Positions 1 to 5,660 are shown, numbered from the stretch's first letter. The stretch: 5,711 nt of DNA from Clostridia bacterium (GCA_017397205.1 JAFQJX010000031.1:1-5711); one strand, 5' to 3'. A program made the numbers and translations. Notes: generated by a model from the sequence alone, not told the origin.

Positions 1-10
1 AAAGGAAACG

Positions 11-15
11 AAGGA
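11..15 (+). promoter_or_regulatory. Ribosome binding site of the histidine phosphatase gene
   Basis: AAGGA lies 7 nt upstream of the ATG at 23, a normal spacing that supports this start. The promoter of the gene is outside the window, or is not recognisable in the 22 bases available. Confidence 0.7.
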
Positions 16-22
16 AAACGGC

Positions 23-685
23 ATGAGACTCATTTTTGTCAGACACGGGCACCCCGATTATGCGAAAAATGCGCTGACGGAGCTTGGCGTGAAGCAGGCG
101 CAGGCGGCAGCCGTGCGCCTGGAGGGGGAGGGAATCAATCGGATTGTTACCTCTACCTACGGGCGTGCCATAGAGACGGCGCAGGCAACCTCCGACCGCA
201 TCGGCGTACCGCTCTCGGAGGGGCTTCCCTTTATGGACGAGCGGTGGGTGATGGGCGACCTGCCTCCGTTTACACACGAGCACCCTTGGGCAGAGGCGGA
301 TGCCCTGGCGGAGAGGGGCGCCAATCTTTTTGACCTGAACGGAGAGGCGTCCGAGTGGTTTGGAGATGCCTCCCGCCTTGCGTACGACGAAAGCGCGCGC
401 GTGGCGTTTGACGCCTGGCTTGGCACCCTGGGCTACGAGAGAGAGGGACAGTATTACCGCTGTACGCGGGAAAACGGCGACGTGATCGCCCTGTTCAGCC
501 ACGGCGGCTCCGGCAGCCGCGTGATGGCGCATCTGATGAACCTCCCCTTTGTGTACTTCTGCCACATGTTCCACCTGGACCATACGTCCGTTTGCGTATT
601 TGATTTCAAGGGGCACGAGGGCTCCCTCGTCACCCCCAAGGCGCGGCTGCTCAACGACGCCCGCCATATCCGCGGTATTGAATAA
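23..685 (+). CDS. Histidine phosphatase family protein (phosphoglycerate-mutase-like)
   Basis: A 220-residue cytoplasmic enzyme of the histidine phosphatase superfamily, branch 1. Seen in the sequence: the N-terminal RHG signature at residues 7-9, with His8 as the expected phospho-accepting histidine; a TSTYGRAIETA segment at 43-53 carrying the conserved phosphate-pocket arginine (Arg48); MDER at 71-74, with Glu73 the likely proton donor; and SHGG at 159-162 with the second catalytic histidine (His160). All core catalytic positions are therefore present and the length is normal for the family. The family covers phosphoglycerate mutases, cobalamin (CobC-type) phosphatases and broad-specificity phosphatases. 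The substrate cannot be read from sequence, and no neighbouring gene points to a pathway. The start is supported by a Shine-Dalgarno site. The gene seems to be the last or only gene of its transcript, because a terminator hairpin follows about 45 nt after the stop. Confidence 0.93.
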   Translation: MRLIFVRHGHPDYAKNALTELGVKQAQAAAVRLEGEGINRIVTSTYGRAIETAQATSDRIGVPLSEGLPFMDERWVMGDLPPFTHEHPWAEADALAERGANLFDLNGEASEWFGDASRLAYDESARVAFDAWLGTLGYEREGQYYRCTRENGDVIALFSHGGSGSRVMAHLMNLPFVYFCHMFHLDHTSVCVFDFKGHEGSLVTPKARLLNDARHIRGIE

Positions 686-730
686 TGCTTTTTTATAGCA
701 CGCCTGCAAAGCAAACGTTCTCCTGAACAA

Positions 731-784
731 AAAGAGCAGACACATGAGGTTTTTCGCCTTGCGTGTTTGCTCTTTGTATTTTGA
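731..784 (+). terminator. Rho-independent terminator after the histidine phosphatase gene
   Basis: AAAGAGCAGACAC (731-743) pairs with GTGTTTGCTCTTT (763-775), giving 13 bp with one G-U wobble. A small inner AGG/CCT pairing (747-749/757-759) is possible. The 3' arm runs into TTTGTATTTT, a broken but T-rich tail. The tail abuts the TTGACA proposed as the -35 of the next unit. Confidence 0.75.
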
Positions 785-808
785 CAGGGCTTGGGCGCGG
801 CGTATCTT
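781..808 (+). promoter_or_regulatory. Candidate promoter of the LRR-LysR operon
   Basis: A perfect TTGACA (781-786) is followed after 16 nt by TATCTT (803-808), a weak -10 matching consensus at four of six positions. An alternative is TTGCAT (807-812) with TAAGAT (829-834), spaced 16 nt, in the AT-rich stretch 811-842. A promoter in 781-842 is likely because a terminator lies just upstream. Which pair is used cannot be decided by eye. Confidence 0.4.
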
Positions 809-852
809 GCATTTTTTGTATTTTATGATAAGATAAATAAAAAGGAAGGGAT

Positions 853-858
853 AAGGAG
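853..858 (+). promoter_or_regulatory. Ribosome binding site of the LRR gene
   Basis: AAGGAG ends 6 nt before the ATG at 865 and fixes that start. A second purine-rich stretch (AAAGGAAGGG, 841-850) lies further upstream at a less suitable distance. Confidence 0.75.
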
Positions 859-864
859 AACGTT

Positions 865-1629
865 ATGGAGACGGTTGTGTGGAATCACCTGACCCTCGCT
901 CCCCGGGAGGAGGGCACCTGCCTTATTGTGACGGGGTGCGCAGCGGGCGCCACCGAGATAGAAATCCCTGCCCTTGTAGAGGGGCTCCCCGTGTGCGGCA
1001 TTGAGGCAAATGCCTTTGAGGGGTGCTCTGCGCTCACCCGCGTGACCCTGCCGAGCGAGGTCGGGGAGGACGTGTATTTCACGGTGGGGGACGGGGCGTT
1101 TGCCTGCTGTGACGCGCTTACCGAAATCACGCTTCCCCCGTTCGTCGGAGAGGTTGGCTGGGGGGCGTTCCGCTCCTGCCGCCGGCTTGCGCGCGTTCGC
1201 TATGACGGGCGCGTCTACCTCGCGCCGTACGCCTTTACGGAATGCCGCGCCCTTGCGGAGATTCCTCCCGTCGGCTGTGCCAGCGAGGGCGTGCTCTCCT
1301 ATACCGCGATTGAGGAGCTGACGCTGGAGGGGGAGCTGGAATATATCGGGGAGAATGCCTTTGAGGGCTGTGAGCGCTTGCGCGAGGTGGTCATTCCCCG
1401 TGCGGTGCGGCAGATAGACGCGCTTGCCTTCCGTGGGTGCCGCGCGCTTGAGCGCGTGGTCTTTGAAGACCCCGAGGGGTGGTGGGAATGCAACTCGTAC
1501 AGAGAAGCGGACGTCCCCCTGTCCCTCTCCGACCCCGAGCGGAATGCCGCATGGCTTTCCGAGATGGACTTTGACGACGGCACGCTGTATTGGTACCGCA
1601 AGCCGTCCCATAAAACAGAACAGGAGTAA
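865..1629 (+). CDS. Leucine-rich repeat protein, BspA type (LRR_5), no signal peptide
   Basis: A 254-residue protein built of BspA-like (LRR_5) repeats. Repeat cores of the form xAFxxCxxLxxVxxP are visible at residues 49-63, 76-91, 99-113, 121-135, 163-178 and 187-200, with a degenerate one at about 147-155. The N-terminus (roughly 9-48, ending EIEIPALVEGLPVCGIEANAF) is the usual lead-in of this family. The C-terminal end (LSDPERNAAWLSE, then YWYRK at 242-246) resembles the usual capping segment of clostridial members. There is no signal peptide, membrane segment or cell-wall anchor, so the protein should be cytoplasmic, whereas many BspA-type proteins are surface-exposed. The fold is a binding scaffold and no catalytic motif is seen. 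The stop codon is 4 nt from the start of the LysR gene and overlaps its ribosome-binding region, so the two are almost certainly co-transcribed and perhaps translationally coupled. The ligand is unknown. Confidence 0.9.
   Translation: METVVWNHLTLAPREEGTCLIVTGCAAGATEIEIPALVEGLPVCGIEANAFEGCSALTRVTLPSEVGEDVYFTVGDGAFACCDALTEITLPPFVGEVGWGAFRSCRRLARVRYDGRVYLAPYAFTECRALAEIPPVGCASEGVLSYTAIEELTLEGELEYIGENAFEGCERLREVVIPRAVRQIDALAFRGCRALERVVFEDPEGWWECNSYREADVPLSLSDPERNAAWLSEMDFDDGTLYWYRKPSHKTEQE
1622..1626 (+). promoter_or_regulatory. Ribosome binding site of the LysR-type gene, inside the end of the LRR gene
   Basis: AGGAG occupies the last codons of the LRR gene, immediately before its TAA (1627-1629), and lies 7 nt from the ATG at 1634. 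It decides the start: the open frame extends back to 1424, but the upstream 70 codons have no ribosome binding site and overlap the LRR coding sequence. Confidence 0.8.
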
Positions 1630-1633
1630 GCAA

Positions 1634-2548
1634 ATGAATCTCAAGCAGCTGAAATACGTGCTCGTCCTGTCGCAGGAGGGCTCCTTCTCCCGTGCGGCAG
1701 AGGTGCTGCATATCTCGCAGCCAAGTCTGAGCCAATATATCAAGAATATTGAGAGGGAGGTGGGCGCCCCCCTGTTCGTGCGCGAGGGCGGCGAGGTCCG
1801 TCTCACGGATGCGGGCCGCGTTTATACCGACGTGGCGGAGCAGATTGTCGGGCTGGAAAAGCAAATGGAGGTGCGCCTTGGCGAGCTGTCCTCCTACGAG
1901 GGCGGAACGGTGACGGTTGGCATTTCCCCCTACCGCAGCGTGCATCTGATGCCGCGCGTGCTGGCGGAGTTTGACCGCCTGTACCCCCGTATGCGCCTGG
2001 TCGTCAGGGAATGCTCGGGCGGCGACCTGCTTGAGGGCGCGACGCGCGGGGAGTTTGACCTGTGCGTGATTGCCCTGCCCGTCGACGATACGAAATTTGA
2101 AATTGAGCCCATTCAGCGCGAGGAGGTGCTGATTGCCGTCAGGCGCGACACCCCCCTGTGCGAGGAACTTTCCCGCTCCGCCACCGAGAGGGAGGGGAAG
2201 CGGTGTCCTGCCGTTGACCTGGGCCGGGTGGAGGGGCAAAGCTTTGCCATGCTCCGCGAGGGAATGCTGATGCGCCAGGTTACGGACGGCCTGCTCCAGC
2301 GCTGGGGCGTCACCGTGCGGGAGAAAATTGAGGTCAGCAGCAACGAGGCGCTGCTTTCCGTCGTGCGGTCGGGGGTGTGCGCCTCCTTTATTCCGTCGGG
2401 CTTGCTGGACGGCTCCGTCTCCGACGTGGCGTTTTTCTCCATTGAGCAGGATGCGGCGTTTCGGGACGTGGCGGTCATTTACCGCAAGCATGGGTACCTG
2501 TCAAGGCCCGCCCGCGATCTGATTGCGATTTTCAAGGGTCTGAAATAA
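1634..2548 (+). CDS. LysR family transcriptional regulator
   Basis: A 304-residue LysR-type DNA-binding regulator of normal family length. The N-terminal winged helix-turn-helix is clear: MNLKQLKYVLVLSQEGSFSR, then AAEVLHISQPSLSQ at residues 21-34, and LFVREGG...LTDAG at 47-61. A linker helix at about 62-88 leads to the periplasmic-binding-protein-like effector domain from about residue 92 (GTVTVGISPY) to the end. These regulators usually act as tetramers and respond to a small-molecule co-inducer, which cannot be predicted here. The start at 1634 was chosen for its ribosome binding site and because it gives the standard LysR N-terminus; the longer frame would add 70 residues of shadow sequence. 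The gene is second in an operon with the LRR gene and ends at a strong terminator. The most plausible local target is the downstream permease operon, although LysR targets are more often divergently transcribed. Confidence 0.94.
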   Translation: MNLKQLKYVLVLSQEGSFSRAAEVLHISQPSLSQYIKNIEREVGAPLFVREGGEVRLTDAGRVYTDVAEQIVGLEKQMEVRLGELSSYEGGTVTVGISPYRSVHLMPRVLAEFDRLYPRMRLVVRECSGGDLLEGATRGEFDLCVIALPVDDTKFEIEPIQREEVLIAVRRDTPLCEELSRSATEREGKRCPAVDLGRVEGQSFAMLREGMLMRQVTDGLLQRWGVTVREKIEVSSNEALLSVVRSGVCASFIPSGLLDGSVSDVAFFSIEQDAAFRDVAVIYRKHGYLSRPARDLIAIFKGLK

Positions 2549-2570
2549 TCCTGCCTTGGTAAAGCAAGCG

Positions 2571-2609
2571 AGAGGGAACGGCGCGGGAGCGTCCGTTCCC
2601 TCTTTTATT
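2571..2609 (+). terminator. Rho-independent terminator of the LRR-LysR operon
   Basis: AGAGGGAACGG (2571-2581) pairs perfectly with CCGTTCCCTCT (2593-2603). The apex can extend with CGC/GCG (2582-2584/2589-2591) around a GGGA loop, with T2592 bulged. TTTTATT follows. This separates the regulator transcript from the permease transcript. Confidence 0.88.
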
Positions 2610-2658
2610 CAGGAGAAATTCGTCGGGCGCGCGAGAAAGTTGCTGTAATTTTTGAAAT

Positions 2659-2677
2659 ACCTCTTGACAAAGGAGGT
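2659..2677 (+). promoter_or_regulatory. Candidate operator (dyad) over the -35 of the permease promoter
   Basis: ACCTC (2659-2663) and GAGGT (2673-2677) are inverted copies separated by 9 nt and centred on the -35 box. T2662 and A2674 are symmetric and 11 nt apart, fitting the T-N11-A pattern of LysR-type sites. The arms are only 5 bp, so chance is a real possibility. Binding by the adjacent LysR protein is an inference. Confidence 0.3.
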
Positions 2678-2692
2678 GTTTTGTTATATGAT
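2664..2692 (+). promoter_or_regulatory. Promoter of the permease operon
   Basis: A perfect TTGACA (2664-2669), a 17-nt spacer and TATGAT (2687-2692) make a strong sigma-A/sigma-70-type promoter. Transcription should start near 2699, giving a leader of about 35 nt before the permease start. Its position directly after the upstream terminator supports an independent transcription unit. Confidence 0.8.
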
Positions 2693-2719
2693 GTATAAGC
2701 AATTCGTTATAAAACCGAT

Positions 2720-2725
2720 AGGAGG
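2720..2725 (+). promoter_or_regulatory. Ribosome binding site that decides the permease start
   Basis: AGGAGG is followed by three in-frame ATG codons at 2728, 2734 and 2740, spaced 2, 8 and 14 nt from the site. Only the 8-nt spacing is normal, so 2734 is preferred over the longer frame that begins at 2728. Confidence 0.75.
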
Positions 2726-2733
2726 AAATGAAA

Positions 2734-4131
2734 ATGCCAATGTCGCTTGTGTATCTATTCGTGATGCTCGCGGTCATCTGCATCTGGTTTATTCTTTTGA
2801 AAAGACCGATCTGGGAATCCATGGGCGTTTCTCTTGTGGTGCTGGTTGCCATCACGGGCACATGGGGAAGTCTTGGTGATTACATAGAGAAGGGAATGTC
2901 TACCTCTCTCTTGTACTCCATGGTCGTCTTTATCTGTATGTCTGCCATTATGACAAAGACAAAGCTGATTGACGGAGCCGTCAATCTGATTCTCGCTCTG
3001 CTGGGGCGGCTTCCGGGCGGCGCGGGCTATGCAGCAGTCGTTGCCTCCAGCTTTATGGGCGCTCTGTCCGGCTCGGGTCCCGGTAACGTCATGTCTACGG
3101 GCGTGATTACCATCAAGGCAATGAAGGATTCGGGCTATCCCCCCGAGCTTGCGGCAAACGTGGAGAGCAATGCCAGCTATCTTGGCAACATGATTCCCCC
3201 CTCCGCCAACATTGTTGCTGCCCTGGGTGCGCTGACCGCCTTTTGGGCGACCAACGGTATGGACGACACCATGTCCATCGGCTCCTTCTGGATGGTTTGC
3301 TGGGGCTGCTCGCTCTGGTTTATCCTGTCTAAACTCATCGTCCTGTTCATTTTCTGCAAGGTCTATAAAATCAGACCCATGGAGCCCGAGAAGATTCCCA
3401 GCTTCCGCGAAACCCTGCGCGAAAACTGGCAGGGACTGCTTCTTCCCTTTATTATTCTCGTGCCCTTTATCGTGGACTTTATCTTCAACAATGCCACGGC
3501 ATTCCCCGGGCTGGCTGTCTTCGTCGACCGCCTTGGCAAGACGGGCGCAAAGAATTACTCCAGCTCTCTGCTCTTCTTCGTGGCGGGGCTTGCGGCCATT
3601 TACGCCGTCATTGTCATGCTGTTCAAAGATAAGAGCAAGGTGTCTCCCAAAAACCTTATCAGGATGCTGTCGGGGAGCGCCAAGGGCATTGCCACCACCG
3701 TTGGCACCTGCCTGTTCGGTTATATGATTGGCGCCCTGTTCTCCGATATCGGCGCCACGGACGAGCTCGGTGTGTTCCTCGAGGGGCTTAACATGGGCCG
3801 TGTGGGGCTTGCCTTTGTCATTCCGCTGATTACCTGCTTTATGGGTATGGTGATTCCCGGCTCCTCTCTGGTATCCATTTTCGGTGCGCTGTTTATCGGA
3901 CTGTTCTACGCACAGGGCGCAAACCCCGTGATGGTTGCCGCCATGCTCCCCTGCTTCTGCGGCGTGATGTGCGGCATCACCCCTCCCCTTGCGCTGGGAA
4001 TGTATGCGGGTATGTCCATTGCGGAGTCCGACCCCGGGAAAACCATCAAGAACGACCTGTGGTGGGTTGCCGCCCAGTATATTCTGGAGGTCATCGTGCT
4101 TCTCGGCTGGCTTCCCATTCTCGGTCTGTAA
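2734..4131 (+). CDS. TRAP-type transporter large permease subunit (DctM-like)
   Basis: A 465-residue polytopic membrane protein with about 12-13 hydrophobic segments, resembling the DctM large subunit of tripartite ATP-independent periplasmic (TRAP) transporters, which drive solute uptake with an ion gradient. Seen: two inverted-repeat-like halves, each with a Gly/Pro/Ser-rich re-entrant-type segment. The first is GALSGSGPGNVMSTG at residues 109-123, followed by AMKDSGYPPELAA and NMIPPS (152-157). The second is GMVIPGSS (371-378), followed by CGITPPLALGMYAG (413-426). A hydrophilic loop at about 211-232 separates the halves. The length slightly exceeds the usual DctM size of about 425. A small membrane protein follows 11 nt downstream. 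No gene for a DctP-type solute-binding protein is in the window, so the substrate is unknown. Other members of the ion-transporter superfamily are possible alternatives, but the motif spacing favours DctM. Confidence 0.82.
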   Translation: MPMSLVYLFVMLAVICIWFILLKRPIWESMGVSLVVLVAITGTWGSLGDYIEKGMSTSLLYSMVVFICMSAIMTKTKLIDGAVNLILALLGRLPGGAGYAAVVASSFMGALSGSGPGNVMSTGVITIKAMKDSGYPPELAANVESNASYLGNMIPPSANIVAALGALTAFWATNGMDDTMSIGSFWMVCWGCSLWFILSKLIVLFIFCKVYKIRPMEPEKIPSFRETLRENWQGLLLPFIILVPFIVDFIFNNATAFPGLAVFVDRLGKTGAKNYSSSLLFFVAGLAAIYAVIVMLFKDKSKVSPKNLIRMLSGSAKGIATTVGTCLFGYMIGALFSDIGATDELGVFLEGLNMGRVGLAFVIPLITCFMGMVIPGSSLVSIFGALFIGLFYAQGANPVMVAAMLPCFCGVMCGITPPLALGMYAGMSIAESDPGKTIKNDLWWVAAQYILEVIVLLGWLPILGL

Positions 4132-4136
4132 GGAGG
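4131..4136 (+). promoter_or_regulatory. Ribosome binding site of the small membrane subunit gene
   Basis: AGGAGG begins on the last base of the permease stop codon (TAA, 4129-4131) and is 6 nt from the ATG at 4143. The arrangement indicates co-translation with the permease. Confidence 0.85.
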
Positions 4137-4142
4137 TAAGGT

Positions 4143-4523
4143 ATGGAAAACTTCAGAAAAGTTTGCAAGAAAATTGCCACCGTGCTGGAATACGTCATTG
4201 GTATCGCGCTGGCAATCTGCCTGTTCCTTGGTGGGCTCGGCTTTGTGGGGTACGTGGTCGCCTTCTGCATCGGCGGCGACACCGCAACCGAAATCTGCAC
4301 CTGGATTTACAAGGAGTTTTACGGAGTTCTGATTCAGGTATCCACCTATACCACGCTCCTCTGCTTCCTGCTCCTCTACGTGCGCGGGGATGCCAACTGG
4401 GTCAATCCCATTCGCTATTGGGGAGATAAAATCAGGGAAAAGAAAGCCGCCAAGGCGGTTGCCGCACAGGCAGCTGCCGCTCCCGCGGAGGACGACGGCT
4501 CCGACGAGCCCGTGTCACAGTAA
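4143..4523 (+). CDS. Small membrane protein, putative partner (DctQ-like?) of the TRAP-type permease
   Basis: A 126-residue protein that I do not recognise as a named family. Seen: a short basic N-terminus (MENFRKVCKK), a long hydrophobic stretch at about 14-43 (one long helix, or two short ones around the GG at 30-31), a polar/amphipathic stretch with GGDTATEICTWIYKEFYG at 44-61, a second clear membrane helix at about 62-80, then a positively charged juxtamembrane segment (RYWGDKIREKKAAK, 91-104), an alanine-rich stretch (105-115) and an acidic tail (EDDGSDE, 116-122). It is the last gene of a two-gene operon, 11 nt after the permease. By position it may be the small subunit that TRAP systems need (DctQ). 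However, DctQ proteins are normally about 160-200 residues with four helices and usually precede DctM, so the assignment rests mainly on context. Confidence 0.75.
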   Translation: MENFRKVCKKIATVLEYVIGIALAICLFLGGLGFVGYVVAFCIGGDTATEICTWIYKEFYGVLIQVSTYTTLLCFLLLYVRGDANWVNPIRYWGDKIREKKAAKAVAAQAAAAPAEDDGSDEPVSQ

Positions 4524-4547
4524 GCAGTTTCAGAATATCCGCGTGAC

Positions 4548-4579
4548 AGGCGCACCGCTACGGCGGTGCGCCTTTTGCT
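4548..4579 (+). terminator. Rho-independent terminator of the permease operon
   Basis: AGGCGCACCGC (4548-4558) pairs perfectly over 11 bp with GCGGTGCGCCT (4563-4573) around a TACG tetraloop. TTTTGCTTT follows. It starts 24 nt after the stop codon of the small subunit gene. Confidence 0.9.
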
Positions 4580-4624
4580 TTGCGGAGCGAAAGCTTGCGC
4601 GACGCGCGGGAAAACTGTTTTTTG

Positions 4625-4653
4625 TTGAAACCGACGGGGAAATGGCGTATAAT
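4625..4653 (+). promoter_or_regulatory. Promoter of the ZIP transporter gene
   Basis: TTGAAA (4625-4630), a 17-nt spacer and a perfect TATAAT (4648-4653). Initiation is expected near 4660, leaving a leader of roughly 104 nt before the coding start, long enough to carry regulatory structure. I see no obvious Fur- or Zur-type long palindrome over the promoter. Confidence 0.8.
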
Positions 4654-4687
4654 ATAAATGAGCCGTATCAGAAATGAGAGGCGAACG

Positions 4688-4747
4688 CATGCAACGCGCT
4701 GCAAAACGGGAATGCCCCGAGGAATGAATGGGGCGGACGCTTGCATG
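4688..4747 (+). promoter_or_regulatory. Inverted-repeat leader structure ahead of the ZIP gene
   Basis: CATGCAA (4688-4694) pairs with TTGCATG (4741-4747). Inside it, TGCCCC (4713-4718) can pair with GGGGCG (4730-4735, the outermost pair a wobble) around an 11-nt loop. The outer 3' arm ends just before the ribosome binding site (4749-4756). There is no T-run after it, so it is not a simple terminator. It does not match a riboswitch class I can recognise, including NiCo and yybP-ykoY. A 17-codon open frame (4674-4727) lies within it. Confidence 0.35.
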
Positions 4748-4748
4748 A

Positions 4749-4756
4749 GGGAGAGG
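4749..4756 (+). promoter_or_regulatory. Ribosome binding site of the ZIP transporter gene
   Basis: GGGAGAGG ends 7 nt before the ATG at 4764. It is less perfect than the AGGAGG sites of the permease operon and sits immediately after the leader inverted repeat. Confidence 0.65.
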
Positions 4757-4763
4757 AAAAGAC

Positions 4764-5525
4764 ATGACGGAAGTATTACTCACGGCGCTCGGCGTTGGCG
4801 GAGCGACCGTGGTGGGGGCGCTGCTTGGATTTATGATTAAGGCGCCGTCCCACAAAATGAACGACGTAATTCTGTCCTTTGCGGCGGGCGTGATGCTTGC
4901 CGCCTCGGTGATTGGCCTTGTGCTGCCCGCGATAGAAGCAGGAGGCGGCTGGTGGGGGATTCTCGTCGCGGTGGCGGGTGTGTTCGCGGGGGCGCTCTGC
5001 CTCAACCTTATTGACAGGGTGGTGCCGCATCTGCATCGCGTGACGGGGGTGGACCAGGAGGCGCATCCCGAAAAAATTGAGCAAATCAACAGGGTGCTCC
5101 TGTTCGTGATTGCGATTGCCATTCACAACCTGCCCGAGGGGATTGCCGCAGGCGTCAGCTTCGGGAGCGGCGACGTCGGTCAGGCGCTGACCGTCGCGGG
5201 GGGAATTGCCCTGCAGAATATCCCCGAGGGCATGGTGATTATTGCGCCCATGCTGGCGGCGGGGATCACCCCCCGAAAAACCTTTTTGATTGCGCTCGGC
5301 ACGGGGCTGGTGGAGGTCGTGGGAACGCTGCTTGGCTACTTTGCCGTGCAGGTGTCCACCCTGATTTTGCCCTTTGCCCTTGCCTTTGCGGGCGGGACCA
5401 TGCTCTACGTCATCAGCGACGAAATGATTCCCGAAACCCACGCGCACGGCAACGAGCGGGCGGCAACCTATGCGTTGCTCACGGGATTTTGCCTGATGCT
5501 GGTATTTGATTTCTTTGTGAACTGA
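4764..5525 (+). CDS. ZIP family metal transporter (GufA/BbZIP-like)
   Basis: A 253-residue integral membrane protein of the ZIP family, which imports divalent metals such as zinc, iron or manganese. Eight membrane helices can be drawn at about 2-25, 33-55, 64-86, 108-132, 139-164, 172-193, 198-221 and 233-252, the canonical ZIP number. The metal site is clear: HNLPEG at 121-126 in helix 4 and QNIPEG at 151-156 in helix 5, with a further acidic residue (Glu184, in GLVEVVG) in helix 6. Glutamine in place of histidine at the start of the helix-5 motif is typical of the GufA/BbZIP branch. A DEMIPETHAHG segment (219-229) after helix 7 also fits that branch. The loop between helices 3 and 4 (His89, His91, His101) could bind metal. 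Metal specificity is not readable. It is a single-gene unit with its own promoter, long leader and downstream hairpin. Confidence 0.93.
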   Translation: MTEVLLTALGVGGATVVGALLGFMIKAPSHKMNDVILSFAAGVMLAASVIGLVLPAIEAGGGWWGILVAVAGVFAGALCLNLIDRVVPHLHRVTGVDQEAHPEKIEQINRVLLFVIAIAIHNLPEGIAAGVSFGSGDVGQALTVAGGIALQNIPEGMVIIAPMLAAGITPRKTFLIALGTGLVEVVGTLLGYFAVQVSTLILPFALAFAGGTMLYVISDEMIPETHAHGNERAATYALLTGFCLMLVFDFFVN

Positions 5526-5543
5526 CTCTCCCCGTCAAAGCAC

Positions 5544-5580
5544 GCCGCGGTGCCCAAAAAAACGGGCGCCGCGGCTTCTC
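5544..5580 (+). terminator. Probable terminator after the ZIP transporter gene
   Basis: GCCGCGGTGCCC (5544-5555) pairs with GGGCGCCGCGGC (5564-5575) over 12 bp with one G-U wobble, around an A-rich 8-nt loop. The stem is very stable, but the tail TTCTCCTTGT is only weakly T-rich, so termination may be partial or factor-assisted. Confidence 0.65.
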
Positions 5581-5651
5581 CTTGTAAAAGAGTATAAAAA
5601 AATGCAAAAAATGCCTTTCCACGATTTACTATGGCGCGGGCGGGGCAAATA

Positions 5652-5660
5652 TGGTATAAT
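5652..5660 (+). promoter_or_regulatory. Extended -10 promoter for the gene beyond the window end
   Basis: TGGTATAAT is a perfect -10 hexamer (5655-5660) preceded by the TGn extension. No good -35 is found at 16-18 nt; TTTACT (5625-5630) is too far away at 24 nt. The extended -10 could compensate. A start near 5667 is expected. Confidence 0.65.

Noticed and set aside
1424..1633. 70-codon N-terminal extension of the LysR frame upstream of 1634
   Set aside because: It overlaps the LRR coding sequence in another frame, has no ribosome binding site, and is not LysR-like. The standard LysR N-terminus begins exactly at 1634 with AGGAG ahead of it.
823..1806. Long minus-strand open frame opposite the LRR gene and the LysR start
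   Set aside because: It is an antisense shadow of GC-rich coding DNA. It runs through an operon junction, and its translation is basic, low-complexity and unlike any family.
1391..2491. 366-codon minus-strand open frame opposite the LysR gene
   Set aside because: The plus strand clearly encodes a full LysR protein. The antisense product is His/Arg/Ala-rich, as expected of a shadow frame.
2728..2733. Permease start at the first ATG (2728)
   Set aside because: It is only 2 nt from AGGAGG, too close for initiation. The ATG at 2734 has the normal 8-nt spacing.
4688..4747. Known metal riboswitch ahead of the ZIP gene
   Set aside because: I could not match the leader to the conserved elements of NiCo or yybP-ykoY riboswitches, so only a generic structured leader is claimed.
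4658..4840. 60-codon plus-strand frame overlapping the ZIP start
   Set aside because: Its ATG sits at the expected transcription start with no ribosome binding site, and it overlaps the ZIP gene out of frame with an Arg-rich, unrecognisable product.
4415..5122. Minus-strand open frame spanning the permease operon end and the ZIP gene start
   Set aside because: It crosses a terminator and a promoter, and its Thr/Ser/Pro/Ala-rich translation looks like a shadow of the ZIP and small-subunit genes.
4776..5447. 223-codon minus-strand open frame opposite the ZIP gene
   Set aside because: It lies entirely within a well-supported ZIP coding sequence, and its His/Arg/Gly-rich product is an antisense artefact.
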